Part shown: in pieces, positions 5,196-8,008 of the stretch
How the letters are laid out: each line of letters opens with the position of its first letter
Position numbering within the stretch: position 1 is the stretch's first letter
Assembly (NCBI GenBank): GCA_910585385.1
Contig: CAJUDV010000059.1
Location: 1 to 8,008, forward strand
Direction: 5' to 3'
Source of the DNA: an uncultured Oscillibacter sp.
GTDB lineage: Bacteria > Bacillota > Clostridia > Oscillospirales > Oscillospiraceae
DNA length: 8,008 nucleotides
Made by a program: the position numbers and the translations under genes
Notes under the pieces: model-generated
The model's input: only the letters and a program-made list of their open reading frames with translations
Told to the model about the DNA's origin: nothing
The model's database searches: none

Positions 5196-8008
5196 TTACC
5201 TCCCTCCCGACCTTAAGTTCTGCCTTGCCTGCGCGTCCACCACCACTTCGTCCAGCAGCGTCCCGCCCACATACACGGGGATGCAGATGGTCCCGCCGCC
5301 CGCCATCTCCTGCAGACCGGAAAGCATCTCCCGGAGCCCTCCGAGCAGCTCGCCCACGGAAGAATCCCCGGAGGAATCCCTGCCGCCCTGCATCCCCTGG
5401 ACTGCCGCCTGTGGCTGGAGCATCAGGTCGGACGCCACCCCGGACACGGCCTTCTTCACCATGCCCCGGCTCTTTTCGATGCCCTTTGCCAGCCCGGACA
5501 TGAAGTCCGGCATCCAGCTCTCGTAATCCGTCAGAGGCCCCTCGTCCGGCACGGAGAAATGCAGGAAGGAGCGTATCTTATCCGCCACGTCCGACACCGC
5601 GTTTACTACGTTTCCGATGGCGCTGCGGATGCCGTCCGCGATCCCGTTGATGAAGTCCTTCCCCCACTCCAGGGCTTTCCCCGGCAGCGAGGTGATGAAG
5701 CTGATGGCGGACTGGAACCCGGACTGCACCACGCTCCCCAGGGAGGAAAGCGCGGAGCGTATCCCGGACACCATGCCCTTGAAAGCGTTCACCGCCGCCT
5801 GCTTTAAGTTGGACGCAATGGACGACACCAGGTTTTTCAGCCCGTTCCAGGCGGACGAGGCCGTGTTCTTTATCGCCGTCCAGATATTTGCGATTGTGTT
5901 TTTCAGCCCGTTGAACAGGATGGAAACATGGTTCGCAAGCCCCTGCGCCAGCGAGCTGACCACCTGCTTGATGCCGTTCCAGATATTGGAAGCCGCATTC
6001 TTGATGTTGTTCCAGATGTTAGCGGCGTCCTCCTTCAGCTTGGTAAAATTCCCCGTCACCAGGTCGATGAGAAGAAGCACTGGCCCAAGCACCACGTTCT
6101 TTATCAGCTCCCATGCACCCGAAGCCGCCGTCTTTATCCCGTTCCAGATGCCCTGCAGCGTTGTGGAGAGGTTCTCCCACAGGGAGCGTATCATGTCCAC
6201 AATCCCCGTCAGCACGGGATTGTTCATCATGTTCGTCCAGATGTTACTGAAAAAGTCGCCCACGGACTGCCACAGCCCGCTCCACCACGCCGGGATGCCC
6301 TGGAAGAATGAGACCAGGGAATTCCAGGCATTCGGTATGGTCTCCGTAAAGAAAGAACAGATGGCCTCCCATGCGGAAACAAAAAATTCCTTGATCTGCG
6401 TCCAGATGGCGTTCACCGCATCCCGGAACCACTCACACTTGTTGTACAGCACCACAAGTATCGCCACCACTGCCGCAATCGCCAGGGGCACCCATCCGAT
6501 AGCCGCCACCACGGCGGAGATCGCCGGAATCACCGTCCCGGACACGAAAGCAATCACGCCGGAAATGGCGCTGGCGATCTGTGGCACCACTGTCATAATT
6601 GTTCCAACCGCCCCGACCACCTTGCCGATAACAATCAGCACTGGCCCCAGGGCGGCCGCCACAAGGGCGACTGTGACAATAATCTTCTTCGTGCCTTCAT
6701 CCAGGCTGTTCAGCCAGTCCACAAGCCCCTGAATCCAGCCCACGATCTGCCGGATGTAGGGCATCAAAATCTCCCCGATGGAGATGGCAAGCTCCTCAAG
6801 CTGGCTCTTTAAGATGGTGAGCTGCCCCGCAAGGTTATCCTGCATGGTGGCCGCCATCTTCTCCGCCGTGCCGTCACAGTTGTTGATGGCGCTGTTCAGC
6901 TTTTCAATGTCCCCCGGCGCGGCGTTCATCACCGCAAGGAAGCCGGACATGGCATTCTTGCCCACCAGCGCCTCCGCATTGGCAGCTTTTTCTGATTCCG
7001 ACATCTGTGCGAATGCCGCGCGGCAGTCTGCCAGGATGTCCCCAAGGCTCCTCATGCTGCCGTCCGTGTTCGTGGTCTGTACCGTCAGCTCCCCGAAGGC
7101 AGCCCCGGTAAACTTCACTTCCCCGGTGAGGTTGGTCATCATGGAGCGCATGGCCGTGCCTGCCTGGGAAGACTTGATGCCCGCGTTCGCCATCAGGCCG
7201 ATGGCCTCGGCAGTGTCCTCTGCGGAAAAGCCGAGCGCGCCGGCCACGGGCGCACAGTATTTGAACGTCTCGCCCATCATGCTGACGTTTGTGTTGGCGT
7301 TCGAGCTTGCCGCCGCAAGGATGTCAGCGAAATGCCCGGAATCCTCTGCCGACAGCCCCAGGGCGGTCAGCGCGTCCGTCACGATGTCCGAGGTGGTCGC
7401 CAAATCCTCCCCGGAAGCCGCGGCAAGATTCATGATGCCCTCGATGCCGGAGAGCATATCCCCGGTCTTCCAGCCGGCCATAGCCATGTAGTTCATTGCC
7501 TCTGCCGCCTCGGATGCGGAGAACTTGGTCTTGCTGCCCATCTCACGGGCCTTGTCACACAGGGCTTCCAGGTCCTTCCCGGTCGCCCCGGACACAGCAG
7601 CCACCTGGCTCATGGCCGAGTCGAAGTCGGAAGCCACCTTCACGGCGGCCACGCCAAGACCGCCCACCGCAGCAGTGACGGGCATCAGCTTCTGGCCGAC
7701 GCCCTCAATGGCGGAGCCCACGGTCTTTAACTTCTCCCCTGTGGCGGCGATCTTCTGCAATGCCACGGCGGACTGCCCCGCCTGCCGTTCCAGGTCGCGC
7801 AGGTTGTTTTCGGTTTCTATGATCTCACGCTGGAGGGCATCGTACTGGCTCTGTGAGATTTCCCCGTTGGCAAGGGCCGTGTTCGCCTGCTCCGCCGCCG
7901 TTTTCAGCGTCTCCAGCTTCTCTTTCGTTTCCGAAACTGCCTGGCCGAGTAACCGGTGCTTCTGCGCCATCAGCTCCGTGTTGCCGGGGTCGAGCTTCAG
8001 CAGCTTCT
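5196..8008 (-). CDS. phage tail tape measure protein (TP901 family), N-terminus beyond window edge
   Basis: The visible 936 residues lack the true start: the frame is open through the right edge, where KLLKLDPGNTEL precedes the Met encoded at 7970. Positions below count from that Met. Residues 1-70 form a coiled coil. Residues 105-345 carry the TP901-type tape measure core, with DFDSAMSQVAAVSGAT (115-130), GSKTKFSASEAAEAMNYMAMAGW (145-167) and AGIKSSQAGTAMRSMMTNLTG (263-283). Residues 429-510 are strongly hydrophobic, several segments long, as expected of the part that enters the host membrane during DNA ejection. Residues 596-760 form a hendecad array. The C-terminus (805-924) has FSVPDEGPLTDYESWMPDF and a Gly/Ser linker before a short beta end. 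This protein sets tail length and helps DNA delivery; at roughly 1.5 angstroms per residue the tail should exceed 130 nm. No muralytic domain is seen. Confidence 0.95.
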   Translation of the reverse strand, partial: KLLKLDPGNTELMAQKHRLLGQAVSETKEKLETLKTAAEQANTALANGEISQSQYDALQREIIETENNLRDLERQAGQSAVALQKIAATGEKLKTVGSAIEGVGQKLMPVTAAVGGLGVAAVKVASDFDSAMSQVAAVSGATGKDLEALCDKAREMGSKTKFSASEAAEAMNYMAMAGWKTGDMLSGIEGIMNLAAASGEDLATTSDIVTDALTALGLSAEDSGHFADILAAASSNANTNVSMMGETFKYCAPVAGALGFSAEDTAEAIGLMANAGIKSSQAGTAMRSMMTNLTGEVKFTGAAFGELTVQTTNTDGSMRSLGDILADCRAAFAQMSESEKAANAEALVGKNAMSGFLAVMNAAPGDIEKLNSAINNCDGTAEKMAATMQDNLAGQLTILKSQLEELAISIGEILMPYIRQIVGWIQGLVDWLNSLDEGTKKIIVTVALVAAALGPVLIVIGKVVGAVGTIMTVVPQIASAISGVIAFVSGTVIPAISAVVAAIGWVPLAIAAVVAILVVLYNKCEWFRDAVNAIWTQIKEFFVSAWEAICSFFTETIPNAWNSLVSFFQGIPAWWSGLWQSVGDFFSNIWTNMMNNPVLTGIVDMIRSLWENLSTTLQGIWNGIKTAASGAWELIKNVVLGPVLLLIDLVTGNFTKLKEDAANIWNNIKNAASNIWNGIKQVVSSLAQGLANHVSILFNGLKNTIANIWTAIKNTASSAWNGLKNLVSSIASNLKQAAVNAFKGMVSGIRSALSSLGSVVQSGFQSAISFITSLPGKALEWGKDFINGIADGIRSAIGNVVNAVSDVADKIRSFLHFSVPDEGPLTDYESWMPDFMSGLAKGIEKSRGMVKKAVSGVASDLMLQPQAAVQGMQGGRDSSGDSSVGELLGGLREMLSGLQEMAGGGTICIPVYVGGTLLDEVVVDAQARQNLRSGGR
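5691..6185 (-). repeat. fifteen 11-residue (33-base) repeats within the tape measure protein
   Basis: Residues 596-760 (counting from the Met at 7970) divide without gap into fifteen 11-residue units. Position 3 is W, W, W, V, F, W, W, A, F, W, W, A, F, L, F; position 6 is L/I/M or A throughout; position 10 is L, A, V or I in every unit. The best-conserved units read like NIWNGIKQVVS. The third, sixth and tenth residues would form one apolar stripe on a gently right-handed helix. The DNA shows a matching recurring GTTCCAGAT-like motif, but the units are diverged at base level. Confidence 0.8.

Noticed and set aside
5617..6732. 371-codon plus-strand frame across the tape measure gene
   Set aside because: It runs opposite a clearly coding, well-conserved gene, and its sequence has no recognisable domain; a product of codon bias on the other strand.

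Overview
The window is the end of a siphophage tail module followed by the start of its lysis module, almost certainly from a prophage or temperate phage of a GC-rich Firmicute. A gut Clostridia host such as Lachnospiraceae is my best guess. This rests on strong AGGAGG-type ribosome binding sites, the standard code with TGA stops, a TP901-type tape measure protein, the familiar Clostridia-phage gene order and a Firmicute-type holin. No integrase, attachment site or host gene is present, so integrated or free state cannot be decided.

All phage structural and lysis genes lie on the minus strand and read right to left. They are: tape measure protein (5196 to beyond the right edge, start missing); a 120-residue tail protein (4827-5189); a 628-residue baseplate hub or tail-associated protein (2904-4790); a 464-residue tail-tip protein that may be the adhesin (1508-2902); a four-helix holin (378-797); and an N-acetylmuramoyl-L-alanine amidase (1-375, cut by the left edge). 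Gaps inside the tail and lysis groups are 1 to 36 bases, so each group is probably cotranscribed and translationally coupled. The hub and tail-tip genes would build the host-contacting end of the tail whose length the tape measure sets. The holin would then release the amidase to the cell wall.

The exception is the 710-base interval between the tail-tip gene and the holin (798-1507). It carries one gene in the opposite direction, a SymE-family toxin-like protein (1050-1421, plus strand) with its own strong ribosome binding site. It is surrounded by hairpins, a 12-base direct repeat and a 10-base inverted repeat. This looks like a moron: an independently expressed cargo gene inserted between late phage genes. 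It is the most interesting part of the window. The flanking sequence could allow the 5' and 3' ends of the symE transcript to pair, but no clear antisense (SymR-like) RNA promoter was found. Function and regulation are inference.

A second notable feature is a very regular array of fifteen 11-residue repeats in the tape measure protein. The remaining plus-strand open frames over the tail genes are GC-driven shadows.
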